Counted from the stretch's first letter, positions 29,857 to 39,498 are shown. The stretch: DNA of 64,000 nt from Maribacter huludaoensis (GCF_029350945.1 NZ_JARKMS010000005.1:105770-169769); one strand, 5' to 3'. The notes: generated by a model not told the origin, from the sequence alone. Made by a program: numbers and translations.

Positions 29857-30972
29857 ATGAGTAAAGTTGCATTAATTACAGGGGTTACCGGACAAGATGG
29901 TGCCTATTTAAGTGAATTCCTTTTAAAAAAAGGATATATCGTTCATGGTCTAAAAAGAAGATCTTCTCTTTTTAATACGGATCGAATAGACCATTTATAT
30001 CAAGATCCTCATGTAGAGCATAGAAACTTTATATTACATTATGGTGATATGACCGATAGTACAAACTTGATTAGAATAATTCAAGAAGTACAACCAGATG
30101 AGATTTATAATCTTGCCGCAATGAGCCATGTTCATGTATCTTTTGAAGTGCCTGAATACACTGCAAATGCTGATGGTATTGGTACGCTACGTATTCTAGA
30201 TGCGGTAAGAATGTTGGGTTTAACCGAAAAGACCCGAATTTATCAGGCTTCTACTTCTGAATTGTATGGTAAGGTGCAAGAAGTTCCACAATCAGAAACT
30301 ACCCCGTTTTATCCAAGAAGCCCATATGCAGTTGCAAAAATGTATGCGTATTGGATTACGGTAAACTATAGAGAAGCCTATGGTATGTATGCTTGTAATG
30401 GAATCTTATTTAACCACGAATCTCCAATTAGGGGTGAAACTTTTGTAACAAGAAAGATTACGCGTGCTACAGCCAGAATAGCTCTAGGGCTTCAAGACAA
30501 AATTTACCTTGGTAACTTAGATGCACAACGTGATTGGGGCCACGCAAAGGATTATGTTCGTATGATGTGGATGATTCTACAGGCTGATGAAGCGGAAGAC
30601 TGGGTAATTGCTACAGGAAAAACTACTCCGGTTAGAGAGTTTGTACGCATGAGTTTTCTAGAAGTTGGTATTGAATTAGAATTTAAAGGCGAAGGCGTTA
30701 ACGAAAAAGGTTACGTAAAAGCATGTAACAACCCAGAATTTCAATTAGAAATTGGCAAAGAAGTTTTAGGTGTAGACCCTAAATACTTTAGACCAACAGA
30801 AGTTGACCTATTAATTGGAGATCCAACAAAAGCTAAAACTAAGCTGGGATGGGATACGGAATACGAATTAAAAGATTTGGTTAAAGACATGATGCAAAGT
30901 GATGTAAAATTGATGCAAAAAGACCAATATCTTAAAGATGGTGGTTATAGGATTTTAAATTATTTTGAATAA
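29857..30972 (+). CDS. gmd: GDP-mannose 4,6-dehydratase
   Basis: This 371-residue SDR enzyme has the cofactor loop [17 protein letters not shown] (about 7-23), the specificity loop [16 protein letters not shown], the catalytic STSELYGKV and [15 protein letters not shown] (YxxxK), and the C-terminal [16 protein letters not shown]. It makes GDP-4-keto-6-deoxy-D-mannose, the precursor of GDP-L-fucose, GDP-D-rhamnose and others. No GDP-fucose synthase (fcl), rhamnose reductase or perosamine synthase is found in the window, so the end product is open. A putative fucosyltransferase-like gene at 36218 makes GDP-fucose attractive. It opens the assembly cluster and has its own downstream hairpin. Confidence 0.96.
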   Translation: MSKVALITGVTGQDGAYLSEFLLKKGYIVHGLKRRSSLFNTDRIDHLYQDPHVEHRNFILHYGDMTDSTNLIRIIQEVQPDEIYNLAAMSHVHVSFEVPEYTANADGIGTLRILDAVRMLGLTEKTRIYQASTSELYGKVQEVPQSETTPFYPRSPYAVAKMYAYWITVNYREAYGMYACNGILFNHESPIRGETFVTRKITRATARIALGLQDKIYLGNLDAQRDWGHAKDYVRMMWMILQADEAEDWVIATGKTTPVREFVRMSFLEVGIELEFKGEGVNEKGYVKACNNPEFQLEIGKEVLGVDPKYFRPTEVDLLIGDPTKAKTKLGWDTEYELKDLVKDMMQSDVKLMQKDQYLKDGGYRILNYFE

Positions 30973-31302
30973 AATTTCTCACGTTACCATTTAAAATTTA
31001 GTCCCTAAGATCGGTTGCTAACTTTCTTCCATAGAAACCACTTAGGGGCTTTTTAAATTCTAAATTCTGCAACAAGTTAAGTATATGTGACCAAGTTTAG
31101 CCAAATTTGATAATACTGCTATCGTCAAATACTTCAAAGTACTCGAATTAATCAATCTAATAGTCGATAAATTTATCAAAGTTTCAACTTAATATTATTT
31201 ATTAGCAATCTAAAGTAGATTTAATATATGGTAAAGCTACAAATGCAATTAATACATCTATTAATGACCAGCTAAATAAATTAAAACCGCAAATACTATT
31301 TT
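30973..31302. other. Intergenic region between gmd and the next transferase
   Basis: This 330-base spacer holds the gmd hairpin at its left end and is then plain AT-rich sequence without an ORF of coding quality. I see no promoter with a full consensus and no mobile-element remnant. Confidence 0.4.
30999..31054 (+). terminator. Probable terminator after gmd
   Basis: TAGTCCCTAAG and CTTAGGGGCT (one G-T pair) flank a 31-base loop and lead into a T5 run. It lies about 27 bases after the gmd stop. The long loop lowers confidence. Confidence 0.5.
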
Positions 31303-32244
31303 ATGCAAAACAAAACATTCTTTGAAACACCGATACTTTTTATAACGTTCAATAGATTAGATACAACAAAAAAGGTATTTCAAAAAATCAAGGAACAAAA
31401 GCCTAAAAAACTCTATTTAGCATCGGATGCGGCCAGGGAAGAAAAGCCAGATGAGGAAAAAAAAGTTCTAGCGGTAAGATCTTATTTAAAAAGAAATATT
31501 GATTGGGATTGCGAAGTAAAAATGCTTTACCAAACAAAAAATTTAGGTTGCAAGTTTGGCCCGCACAATGCAATAAGCTGGTTTTTTGAACATGAGGAAC
31601 AAGGTATAATTCTTGAGGATGATTGTTTACCCTCAAATAGTTTTTTCTGCTATTGCGAAACGATGCTTAATAGATATAAAGACGACTTACGTATTTTTAC
31701 TATATCTGGCTTTAACTATAATAGTGAATATAGTCCAAAAAATCAACCATATTTTTACGCAAAACTTCCTATGATATGGGGTTGGGCCACATGGAGAGAT
31801 AGATGGCTACAAAACTTGAAAATGATTGAAAATTTTGAAATAATTAATAAAGACCCTTTGTCACAAAGCATATCTAATGATTCTGCTGTATCAAAAATAA
31901 TTATTGATAATGCGAAATTATCTATTGACAACAAAGTTGATGTATGGGATTACTTATGGTTATTCACAAACTATATTAACAATGCACTTTCTACTTTTCC
32001 AAGTAAGAATTTAATTGAAAATATTGGTTATGGAACAGACGCTACACATACGGCATCCAAAGGTAGTCATAAAATAATTCCGGCTATTGAGATTGACTCT
32101 GACTGGAAAAAATCTACTATTATGCTACCCTATCAAAAATTTGATGAATTGCTATATAAAGACCTTTATAATTGGAAAAGTTTAAAAGAAAAAATAACTA
32201 ATCCATCTCATATGTTAAAAGTAATTAAAAGTAGACTTAATTAA
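31303..32244 (+). CDS. GT-A fold nucleotide-sugar transferase-like protein (HlpA-like), second copy
   Basis: This 313-residue protein is a clear paralog of the product at 25259. It shares PILFITFNRLDTTKKVF, IDWDCEVK.L.Q..NLGC, AISWFFEHEEQGIILEDDC (DXD-like), WGWATWR and IGYGTDATH. Gene length and motif order are the same. It begins with ATG and stands alone after the gmd hairpin, at the head of the AT-rich part of the cluster. A glycosyltransferase role in capsule assembly is likely; donor unknown. The second half diverges more than the first, which suggests a different acceptor. Confidence 0.75.
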   Translation: MQNKTFFETPILFITFNRLDTTKKVFQKIKEQKPKKLYLASDAAREEKPDEEKKVLAVRSYLKRNIDWDCEVKMLYQTKNLGCKFGPHNAISWFFEHEEQGIILEDDCLPSNSFFCYCETMLNRYKDDLRIFTISGFNYNSEYSPKNQPYFYAKLPMIWGWATWRDRWLQNLKMIENFEIINKDPLSQSISNDSAVSKIIIDNAKLSIDNKVDVWDYLWLFTNYINNALSTFPSKNLIENIGYGTDATHTASKGSHKIIPAIEIDSDWKKSTIMLPYQKFDELLYKDLYNWKSLKEKITNPSHMLKVIKSRLN

Positions 32245-32385
32245 TTATTTAACCACTATACTCTATAACTTAATGTATTTTTATCGATTACGATAGTTAA
32301 AAAATCAAAACTTTAAATGAAGAAGATTTTTGTATACGTTTAGAACCGTTCAAGAACACTTCTTTAAAATCTTGAATATTACAAT

Positions 32386-33819
32386 TTGGAATTAGGAAAC
32401 AAAATTTTTAAAGGAGCAATATGGAGCGTGATAGAAAAACTATCAGTTCAAGTAATTTCATTTGCTCTAGGAATTGTACTAGCTAGATTATTAACACCAA
32501 GTGAATATGGTACATTTGGACTTTTAATTGTTTTTATTACTATTTCTCAAGTATTTATAGATAGCGGTTTCAGTCAAGCCTTGATACAAACTCCAAACAG
32601 AAATCAAAAAGACATTTCTACTGTTTTAACTTTTAACATAATAGTTGCATTAGTATGTTATTTTTTACTTTTTGTTGGCGCTCCATTTGTCGCAGACTTT
32701 TACGAAATTACTGAGTTAAAAAACTTACTAAGAGTAGTAGCCTTCTCATTAATTATAAATTCAATGTTTTCAGTACCTTCTACTCTTTTAACCATTGAAA
32801 TGAATTTTAGGTTACTTGCTAAAATAACATTCATTTCTACATTAATTAGTGGAATCTTAGCCATTATCGCAGCATATTCTGGGCTTGGGGTATGGGCTTT
32901 AGTACTACAGGTATTGCTAAAAGGCATAATTTCAACTATCTTATTCTGGATATCCATAAAAAGTATTCCCAAAATAAAATTTTATAATGAGTCTTTTCGA
33001 AAATTATTTTCATTTGGTTCTAAACTTTTGATATCTAATTTATTAGCTAATATATTGAGTAATCTAAACTCAATTCTAATTGGTAAATATATTGGAACTA
33101 AAGAATTAGGATTTTATACAAGAGGCACTCAGTTTACTGATATGGCATATAATGTTATTAATTCATCAATTAACAGTGTACTTCTACCTAGTCTTTCCAC
33201 TGTACAAAATGACGTTGAAACTTTGGTTTCCTATTGTAGAACCCTATTAAAAATTACAACGTTAGTTACAGTACCTATTTTCCTTTGTTTAGCTATTTTT
33301 TCAGAGCCTCTGATATTATTACTGCTTTCCGAAAAATGGGCAATGGCAATTCCTATCATGCAAATTTTTTGCATCGCAAGAATGATTACCATTTCAATCG
33401 GTATAAGTTCTAATATGCTATACGTTGTTGGAAGAACGGATTTAAGCCTTAAACAAGAATATTTTAAAATTGCTGTTAGAGTAATTTTTCTATTATTAGC
33501 ATTGCCATATGGAATATACTATATAGCACTTGCCGAATTGGCTTCTACAACATCACATTTTTTTATAAATAATTACTTTCCCAGAAAATTATTTAACTAT
33601 GGTTCAAAAAAACAACTACTCGATATATTAAAAATACTTTTGAGTGGAGTCCTTATGACAATAATTGGTTTCTTTTTTATGAAACTTTTCGACCAAAATA
33701 TATTCAAAATTTTGTTTACAACACCAATTGTTATATTTGTATATATATCGTGTATTAAAATATTTAAGGTTGATGAGTTCAATCTATTATTAGAAAAAAT
33801 TAAATCCTTAAAGAAGTAG
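32386..33819 (+). CDS. wzx: Wzx-type oligosaccharide flippase (MOP superfamily)
   Basis: This 477-residue integral membrane protein has about 12-14 predicted helices. It starts with the family hallmark LGNKIFKGAIWSVIEKLS, and has LARLLTPSEYGTFGLL and FYTRGTQFTDMAYNVINSSI, typical of WzxC/RfbX-like polysaccharide translocases. It flips lipid-linked repeat units across the inner membrane. The start is a TTG at 32386, supported by position: LGNK lies three residues in. The next gene begins 7-28 bases after the stop, so it is co-transcribed with the following transferases. Confidence 0.93.
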   Translation: MELGNKIFKGAIWSVIEKLSVQVISFALGIVLARLLTPSEYGTFGLLIVFITISQVFIDSGFSQALIQTPNRNQKDISTVLTFNIIVALVCYFLLFVGAPFVADFYEITELKNLLRVVAFSLIINSMFSVPSTLLTIEMNFRLLAKITFISTLISGILAIIAAYSGLGVWALVLQVLLKGIISTILFWISIKSIPKIKFYNESFRKLFSFGSKLLISNLLANILSNLNSILIGKYIGTKELGFYTRGTQFTDMAYNVINSSINSVLLPSLSTVQNDVETLVSYCRTLLKITTLVTVPIFLCLAIFSEPLILLLLSEKWAMAIPIMQIFCIARMITISIGISSNMLYVVGRTDLSLKQEYFKIAVRVIFLLLALPYGIYYIALAELASTTSHFFINNYFPRKLFNYGSKKQLLDILKILLSGVLMTIIGFFFMKLFDQNIFKILFTTPIVIFVYISCIKIFKVDEFNLLLEKIKSLKK

Positions 33820-33847
33820 TTAATTTTTGGACAGTTTACATTTATTG

Positions 33848-34966
33848 ATGAATAATAAAATTTGTTGTATTTTCAATTATGCGCCTCATTATAGATTTCC
33901 AATTTATAAATTAATGGGCGATGAATTGGCATGCGATTTCTACTTTGGTGACCGTGTAGAAAGCGAAATTAAAAAACTAGATTATAATTCGCTTAAAGGT
34001 TTTAAAAAAGAATTAAAAAATGCATCTATCCTAAACACAAGTTTTTCTTGGCAAAAAGGAGCTTGGTCTTTAATTTTCAGTAAGTACAAATATTATATTA
34101 TAACTGGAGAACCGTATTATATATCAAATTGGGTTTTAATTATTCTAGGGAACATTCTTGGAAAAAAAGTGGTTCCATGGAGTCATGGAATAAAAGGAGA
34201 CAATTCTAGGATGGAGTGGTTTGAAAAACTATTTTTCAAATTATGCCCATTAATTCTGCTATATGGTAATCATTCCAGGAATATTATGATAAAAAAAGGA
34301 TTTGATCCTAATAAACTAATATGTATCTATAATTCGCTAAACCATGATGAACAAGTAATTATTAGAAAAACTTTGAAATCTTCTACTATTTATTCCAACT
34401 ATTTTAAAAATAATTTCCCTACTCTAATTTATATTGGAAGAATCCAAAAAAGCAAAAAGCTAGAAAATTTAGTTGATTGCTTATTTAATTTAAACAAAAG
34501 TGGAAACAATTGTAATCTTGTATTTATTGGAAAAGATTTAGGGGATAATAATGTTTTAAAATTAGCCAAAAAACTAAATATATTAAAACAAATTTGGTTT
34601 TACGGACCATGTTATGAAGAACAGAGAATTGGCGAACTTATATTTAATGCTAATGTTTGTGTATCTCCTGGTCCTGTTGGATTAACTGCACTTCATAGCT
34701 TAACCTATGGAACACCTGTAATATCAAACAACAATTTTAACTCTCAAATGCCTGAATACGAAGTTATTATTCCAAACAAAACAGGAGATTTTTATCAGGA
34801 AAACAATCAAGACGATTTATTGGAAAAAATTATGCCTTGGTTAAATTTAAATACTGAAATTAGAGATAAAACTAGAATTAAATGTTATAACGTTATTGAT
34901 GAGAACTGGAACCCAAGATCACAAATGCTTACATTAAAAGAAATATTCCTACATGAAGAAAATTAA
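33848..34966 (+). CDS. Glycosyltransferase (GT4-like, GT-B fold)
   Basis: I start at ATG 33848 (MNNKICCIFNYAPHYRFP), where similarity to the N-terminal GT-B strand begins; a TTG at 33827 would add seven residues. The 372-residue protein has the second-domain opening PTLIYIGRIQKSKKLENL and the donor-site segment CVSPGPVGLTALHSLTYG. The usual Glu pair of the EX7E motif is replaced here, a variant I associate with a subgroup of capsule transferases. It lies directly after wzx and overlaps the next transferase by 14 bases. Donor and linkage are unknown. Confidence 0.83.
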   Translation: MNNKICCIFNYAPHYRFPIYKLMGDELACDFYFGDRVESEIKKLDYNSLKGFKKELKNASILNTSFSWQKGAWSLIFSKYKYYIITGEPYYISNWVLIILGNILGKKVVPWSHGIKGDNSRMEWFEKLFFKLCPLILLYGNHSRNIMIKKGFDPNKLICIYNSLNHDEQVIIRKTLKSSTIYSNYFKNNFPTLIYIGRIQKSKKLENLVDCLFNLNKSGNNCNLVFIGKDLGDNNVLKLAKKLNILKQIWFYGPCYEEQRIGELIFNANVCVSPGPVGLTALHSLTYGTPVISNNNFNSQMPEYEVIIPNKTGDFYQENNQDDLLEKIMPWLNLNTEIRDKTRIKCYNVIDENWNPRSQMLTLKEIFLHEEN

Positions 34967-36221
34967 AGTTTTATGGGTTATCAATGAATTGTTTCCTGAA
35001 GTGGCTGATTATCTAAAACTAGAAACGTCCTATGTTGGCGGTTGGGTTAATGGTTTAGCCAATAATATTAAAACTAAAGAATCTATTGAATTACATATTT
35101 CTACTGTTCATCAAGTTGATAGTATAAAACAGTTTTATGATAATAAAATCAACTTTCATGTAGTCCCATCTGTAAAAAACAATCAGGACTATGATAAAAA
35201 TTTAGAAAAAGAGTGGAAAGTGCTAATATCAGAAGTACAACCGGATGTAATACATATTCATGGAACAGAATATGCACACGGTTTAGCATTGATGAATTCT
35301 TGTCCTAATCAAAAATATGTGATATCTATCCAAGGTTTGGTAAGTGTTTATGTGAAATATTATTTAGCCAATCTTTCTTTTTCTACAATTTTAAAAAATG
35401 TAAGTTTCAGAGACGTTATTAGATTCGATACAATTTGGCAAGGAAAATCCAAATACAAAAAAAGAGGAAAATTTGAACTGCAATACCTAACTAAGACAAA
35501 AAACGTGATGGGTAGAACTGACTGGGATTTTGCTCATGCAAAAAGTATTAACCAACAGGTAAATTATCATTTTTGCAATGAAACACTTAGAGACTCTTTT
35601 TATACTGAAGTCAAATGGAAATTTAATAAAATTGAAAAATTTTCTGTTTTTTTAAGTCAATGTTCCTATCCTATAAAAGGTTTACATCAGATGCTTGAAG
35701 CTTTGACTATTATAAAAAAGTATAATCCTGATGTGACTTTAAATATAGCAGGTGAAAATATTCTTGCAAAGAATAAAATTAAAATAACAGGTTATGCAAA
35801 ATTAATTCAAAGGTTAATAACTAAATATAACTTAAAGGATAATATTAATTTTTTGGGCATTTTAAATGAACATCAAATGAAAGACCAATATCTGAAAAGT
35901 CATGTTTTTGTATGTCCGTCAAGTATTGAAAACAGTCCTAATTCTTTAGGGGAAGCTCAAATTTTGGGTGTACCCTCAATAGCTTCCTATGTAGGTGGAA
36001 ATCACAATTTAGTAAATCACGGTCATGATGGTTATTTGTATAGATTTGAAGAATCAGAAATTTTAGCACAATTAATAATTAAACTTTTTAATAAACATGA
36101 GTTATGTGAAAGAATAAGCTCTAATGCTATTGTATCTGGAGAGTTAAGGCACAATAGAAAAATAAACGCAAATCGTAATTTAGAAATTTATAAAAATATT
36201 TATATACACAACATAAATTAA
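34953..36221 (+). CDS. Glycosyltransferase family 4 protein
   Basis: This 422-residue GT-B protein begins KVLWVINELFPEV and has DVIHIHGTEYAHG at the end of the first domain. The donor site of the second domain is PSSIENSPNSLGEAQILG (a proper EX7E). SQCSYPIKGLHQMLEAL replaces the more common 'GR..KGL' strand. The ATG overlaps the upstream gene by 14 bases, implying translational coupling. Its 3' end overlaps the convergent gene at 36218 by four bases. The sugar is unknown. Confidence 0.86.
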   Translation: MKKIKVLWVINELFPEVADYLKLETSYVGGWVNGLANNIKTKESIELHISTVHQVDSIKQFYDNKINFHVVPSVKNNQDYDKNLEKEWKVLISEVQPDVIHIHGTEYAHGLALMNSCPNQKYVISIQGLVSVYVKYYLANLSFSTILKNVSFRDVIRFDTIWQGKSKYKKRGKFELQYLTKTKNVMGRTDWDFAHAKSINQQVNYHFCNETLRDSFYTEVKWKFNKIEKFSVFLSQCSYPIKGLHQMLEALTIIKKYNPDVTLNIAGENILAKNKIKITGYAKLIQRLITKYNLKDNINFLGILNEHQMKDQYLKSHVFVCPSSIENSPNSLGEAQILGVPSIASYVGGNHNLVNHGHDGYLYRFEESEILAQLIIKLFNKHELCERISSNAIVSGELRHNRKINANRNLEIYKNIYIHNIN

Positions 36222-37177
36222 CTAACCGTTTCTTCTTCTATACCGCCTATATCTGCAGCTGTCTGACTAAATGAACTATGATGAGACCCATATATTTTTT
36301 TCGTATTACTTAAACAATATAAATCCAAAACCGCATCTTTAATAGCATCTGGGTGGTTGCGATTATAATTTGAAACTGGATTTGTCAAAATTTTATTTTC
36401 AAATTGTAATTGTAATTCTGCTTTTGTTTTTTGGTCATCAGTTGATAAAAAGAATGAGGCATTCTTGTTATCCTTTAAAACTTTTTTTATTTTATCTACA
36501 AAAAGATCTGTAGTACTTATATCTTTAGAAATAGTATGGTCTGTTCTTCTTATATGTAAACCAAAAGTATTTTTAAAATTTTTCCTTTTTCTATTTATTT
36601 TCAACAATAAATCAGATACAGGTTGAAAATAATTATAATTATTTTCAATAGGATTAAGTCTATAACATGATGAGATATAATAATCTCCAGTCAAATTAAT
36701 AAATTTATTTCCAATATTATTTAAAAAATTTTGATCTAACTGTCTAGCCGACAAATGAATGTTTTGAGAATTATACAAAACCGAAAGTTGTTCATTAACA
36801 ATAACGTGTTCGAAATCCAAGTTGCGAATCTTAGATATTATAGATTTTTGTAATTTATTTAAAAATCTTTTTTTCAAAACATTTTTTAAAGTTCTAACAA
36901 CTTTGTATTCACGACTGCTATAGACAAAAGTACCATCCTCTTTCTTTCCATAACTCTTCAAAAATGATTCTGGAAATCCAACCGGACAATCTAAAATCAA
37001 TAATTTAAATTCCTTAATTTTTGGAATATCAAATAGTTCTTCATAGCTACAATTTAGTGATTCATCTAAAACCCATAGTACGGTTAAATCCTGTCCACTT
37101 TTTTTACAAATAGAAATTAAAGAATCTATAGTACGTAAACGATTACAAAGTCCTCCAATAGGTTTTAAATAAATCAT
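36218..37177 (-). CDS. Fucosyltransferase-like protein (HxRRTD motif)
   Basis: This 319-residue protein opens with IGGLCNRLRTIDSL, resembling the GG..NRL start of the fucosyltransferase superfamily. It has the GDP-fucose-site motif GLHIRRTDHT (about residue 213) and then FFLSTDDQKTK and LYCLSNTKKIYGSHHSSFSQTAA. Those three motifs in this order match the GT11/GT23/GT65/GT68 and NodZ group. It is the only minus-strand gene inside the plus-strand assembly cluster, overlapping its left neighbour's stop by four bases. Its DNA is very AT-rich. gmd in the same cluster would supply the first step toward GDP-fucose. The exact family is not certain. Confidence 0.7.
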   Translation of the reverse strand: MIYLKPIGGLCNRLRTIDSLISICKKSGQDLTVLWVLDESLNCSYEELFDIPKIKEFKLLILDCPVGFPESFLKSYGKKEDGTFVYSSREYKVVRTLKNVLKKRFLNKLQKSIISKIRNLDFEHVIVNEQLSVLYNSQNIHLSARQLDQNFLNNIGNKFINLTGDYYISSCYRLNPIENNYNYFQPVSDLLLKINRKRKNFKNTFGLHIRRTDHTISKDISTTDLFVDKIKKVLKDNKNASFFLSTDDQKTKAELQLQFENKILTNPVSNYNRNHPDAIKDAVLDLYCLSNTKKIYGSHHSSFSQTAADIGGIEEETVS

Positions 37178-37198
37178 AAATAATTTTAAATTAAATTT

Positions 37199-37217
37199 TC
37201 ATAGGAATTTCCTATGA
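37199..37217. promoter_or_regulatory. Perfect 9-bp palindrome between divergent genes, possible operator
   Basis: TCATAGGAA-T-TTCCTATGA is a perfect inverted repeat with a one-base centre, 22 bases upstream of the fucosyltransferase-like start and 104 bases before wzy. The spacer is too short for an RNA hairpin, so a dimeric DNA-binding protein site is the more natural reading. No regulator is known. Confidence 0.4.
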
Positions 37218-37320
37218 TTTCAGCGTTAAAAATAATTTTACTCTTCATAACTCCAAATAAATTGCAATATTGCCATAGATTTGAAGAATAATATCTTAAT
37301 AACATTATAACAACTTTTTT

Positions 37321-38502
37321 ATGCTATCATTGATCAAACAAGTTGGTCTAAGCCCATTCATACTTTTAACACTATATTTAATTGATCCGTTCAATTTTGG
37401 ATTCGCGTTTGGATATTTAATTTTTATTTATTTTTTCCTTTCCGGAAAAGCAATATTACCGCTATTAGATAAAGATATTGTTTTCATAACGCTCTTTACA
37501 GCTGTTTATGCTATTTATTATAGTTTTAACCCCATAAGTGGATCACAATTTATCTTTATCTATTTACTATTTCCTCCAACCTTTTATTTATTAGGTAAAT
37601 TAATCTCCAATAAAATAAACAATTTTGATAATATATATAAAATACTTTTATTAATTGCTACGATTTACTCATTTATAGCATTGATATCTGTACTTTTAAA
37701 TATTTACAATGTAGGTTTTTATCAAGTGAACAGGGATGTTTCAATGATATGGAGTCATGACCCTATGAACGCAACTGGTATGGCTGCCTATTTATTCGCA
37801 AATATGTGTTTACCCGGAATTATTCTGTTTAGTTTTAGAAATAATAAACATTCAGAAAATCTGATTCTTATCCTCATCTACATTTTATCAATTACTGCCG
37901 TCCTGAGACTTGGGAGCAGAACACAGTTGGGTATAACTTTAATTACTTTGTTCGTTTCAATATTCTATTTTTTAGCAAAACAGAGCATTGTAAAAAGAGC
38001 TATATCGTTGATAATATTAACAGTATTTACAATACTTTCAATTTCATATATTTCTGTCAATTCTAAGTCAGATATTTTTTCTGCTTATGCAGATAGAATG
38101 GATAGCAAAAAATATGGAGCCGGAACTGCTGGAGGAAGAACCGAGCGTTGGAGCAAATCAATAGATAATTTAATTGAAAAACCTTTAGGCTGGGAGGTTC
38201 AAGAATTCGGATATTCACATAATTTATGGTTAGATGCAGCCAGAGTTGGAACAGTTATTTGCTTCATACTTTTAGTATGGTTTTCCATAAGATCAACAAT
38301 CAATGTTTACAAAGTAACTAAATATAAGATTTTACCTTTACGGCTTAAAAATTTAATTCTCATTTATTTTATTGCTTTTTATCTTCAGTTTTTTGTTGAA
38401 CCCATATTAGATGGTTCTATCCAACTTTTTGTTTTTTATTGTCTCTTTCAAGGTATTGTAAATGAAAGTCTATCTATTGGTAAATCTCATGAGCTAGTAT
38501 AA
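37321..38502 (+). CDS. Wzy-type O-antigen/capsule polymerase (O-antigen ligase-like)
   Basis: This 393-residue, strongly hydrophobic protein has about 10-11 predicted membrane helices. It has a large external loop near residues 235-300 (RMDSKKYGAGTAGGRTERW, then EFGYSHNLWLDAARVG), the position and H-N-x-x-L-D pattern typical of Wzy_C/WaaL proteins, and RLGSRTQLGI. It would join flipped repeat units on the periplasmic side. The assignment rests on topology, motif and its place between transferases and Wzx; primary sequence of this class is poorly conserved. It has its own upstream spacer with the 37199 palindrome. Confidence 0.82.
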   Translation: MLSLIKQVGLSPFILLTLYLIDPFNFGFAFGYLIFIYFFLSGKAILPLLDKDIVFITLFTAVYAIYYSFNPISGSQFIFIYLLFPPTFYLLGKLISNKINNFDNIYKILLLIATIYSFIALISVLLNIYNVGFYQVNRDVSMIWSHDPMNATGMAAYLFANMCLPGIILFSFRNNKHSENLILILIYILSITAVLRLGSRTQLGITLITLFVSIFYFLAKQSIVKRAISLIILTVFTILSISYISVNSKSDIFSAYADRMDSKKYGAGTAGGRTERWSKSIDNLIEKPLGWEVQEFGYSHNLWLDAARVGTVICFILLVWFSIRSTINVYKVTKYKILPLRLKNLILIYFIAFYLQFFVEPILDGSIQLFVFYCLFQGIVNESLSIGKSHELV

Positions 38503-38561
38503 TAAATATTATTAAAAAATGTTTATTAGTTAATCCTAGAAGTTTAATACCTAGCCCGAAT

Positions 38562-39431
38562 ATGACAATTGCCGTTCTACTTACGTGTTTTAATAGAAAA
38601 GAAAAGACTTTAAAAGCGCTTTATAAACTGATGGTTGCTTATAAAACTGTTTCAGAAAAAGTAAGTTTAAAAGTCTACCTAACCGATGATGGCTCTACGG
38701 ACGGTACAGGGGAAGCAGTAAGAGCAAAATATCCAGAAGCGATTATACTACAAGGTAACGGAAACCTATACTGGGCAGGTGGTATGCGAAATTCCTGGAG
38801 AGAAGCTTTGAAAGGTAATTTTGATGCATATTTACTTTTAAATGATGACACCAATGTCTTCGAAAACGTATTTCAAGAGCTTTTAAACGCTCATGAATAT
38901 AGTCTTAAACAATTTGGTCGCCAAGGTATTTATTTAGGTTCTACCTATGATGAAAATACTAAAGAAATAAGCTATGGTGGAGCTAAGCTCACTAACAAAT
39001 TTATGTTCAAGTATCACTTTCTTACACCTAACGGAAAATTTCAAAATTGTGAGTTAGGCAATGCTAATATTATGTTAGTACCTAAAGAGGTCGTTAATGA
39101 AATAGGCATACTCTCTGAAGGTTATATACACGGTGTAGCCGATTATGACTACACCCTAAAAGCCATCCAAAAAAATATCCCTGTGTTGATTACACCTAAC
39201 TATTCAGGTACCTGCACAGATGATCACAGTGATATTTATATGACCTTTCCAGAAAAGACATTTTCTGAACGACTTGCTCTATTAAAAAGTCCTTTGGCAC
39301 TTGACTTTAAATCTAATTTTAATTTAATGCTACGGCACTTTCCATTACGTGTTCCTTTTGTTTTATTTAGTGCAGGGCTGAAATTATTTATGCCCTCAAT
39401 TTACGTAAAGGGATTAAGAAAGAATAGATAA
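38562..39431 (+). CDS. Glycosyltransferase family 2 protein
   Basis: This 289-residue GT-A protein has the N-terminal TIAVLLTCFNRKEKTLKAL strand, LTDDGSTDGTGEAV (nucleotide site), NGNLYWAGGMRNSW and LLLNDDTNVF (metal-binding DD). NANIMLVPKEV and GVADYDYTLKA lead to the acceptor region. The NLYWAGGMR motif places it with rhamnosyltransferase-like GT2 proteins, but the donor sugar is not fixed by that. It follows wzy by 59 bases and is followed by a hairpin. Confidence 0.88.
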   Translation: MTIAVLLTCFNRKEKTLKALYKLMVAYKTVSEKVSLKVYLTDDGSTDGTGEAVRAKYPEAIILQGNGNLYWAGGMRNSWREALKGNFDAYLLLNDDTNVFENVFQELLNAHEYSLKQFGRQGIYLGSTYDENTKEISYGGAKLTNKFMFKYHFLTPNGKFQNCELGNANIMLVPKEVVNEIGILSEGYIHGVADYDYTLKAIQKNIPVLITPNYSGTCTDDHSDIYMTFPEKTFSERLALLKSPLALDFKSNFNLMLRHFPLRVPFVLFSAGLKLFMPSIYVKGLRKNR

Positions 39432-39457
39432 ACAACCGTTGATAAGCATTACTGCTT

Positions 39458-39498
39458 AAAACCTAATTATTTCAAATAAGTAAAATTATTTAGGTTTT
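39458..39498 (+). terminator. Probable terminator or processing hairpin
   Basis: AAAACCTAATTATT and AAATTATTTAGGTTTT form an imperfect AT-rich stem 27 bases after the GT2 stop, ending in a short T run. It may split the assembly cluster into two transcripts. Confidence 0.5.

Noticed and set aside
27099-31302. Search for insertion sequences or attachment sites around the AT-rich cassette
   Set aside because: No transposase remnant, terminal inverted repeats or flanking direct repeats could be seen in the spacers.
33848-34966. Possible inactive glycosyltransferase because the EX7E acids are missing
   Set aside because: The SPG.VGLTALHSL.YG form is a recurrent variant in capsule transferases and the gene is otherwise intact and coupled, so loss of function is not supported.
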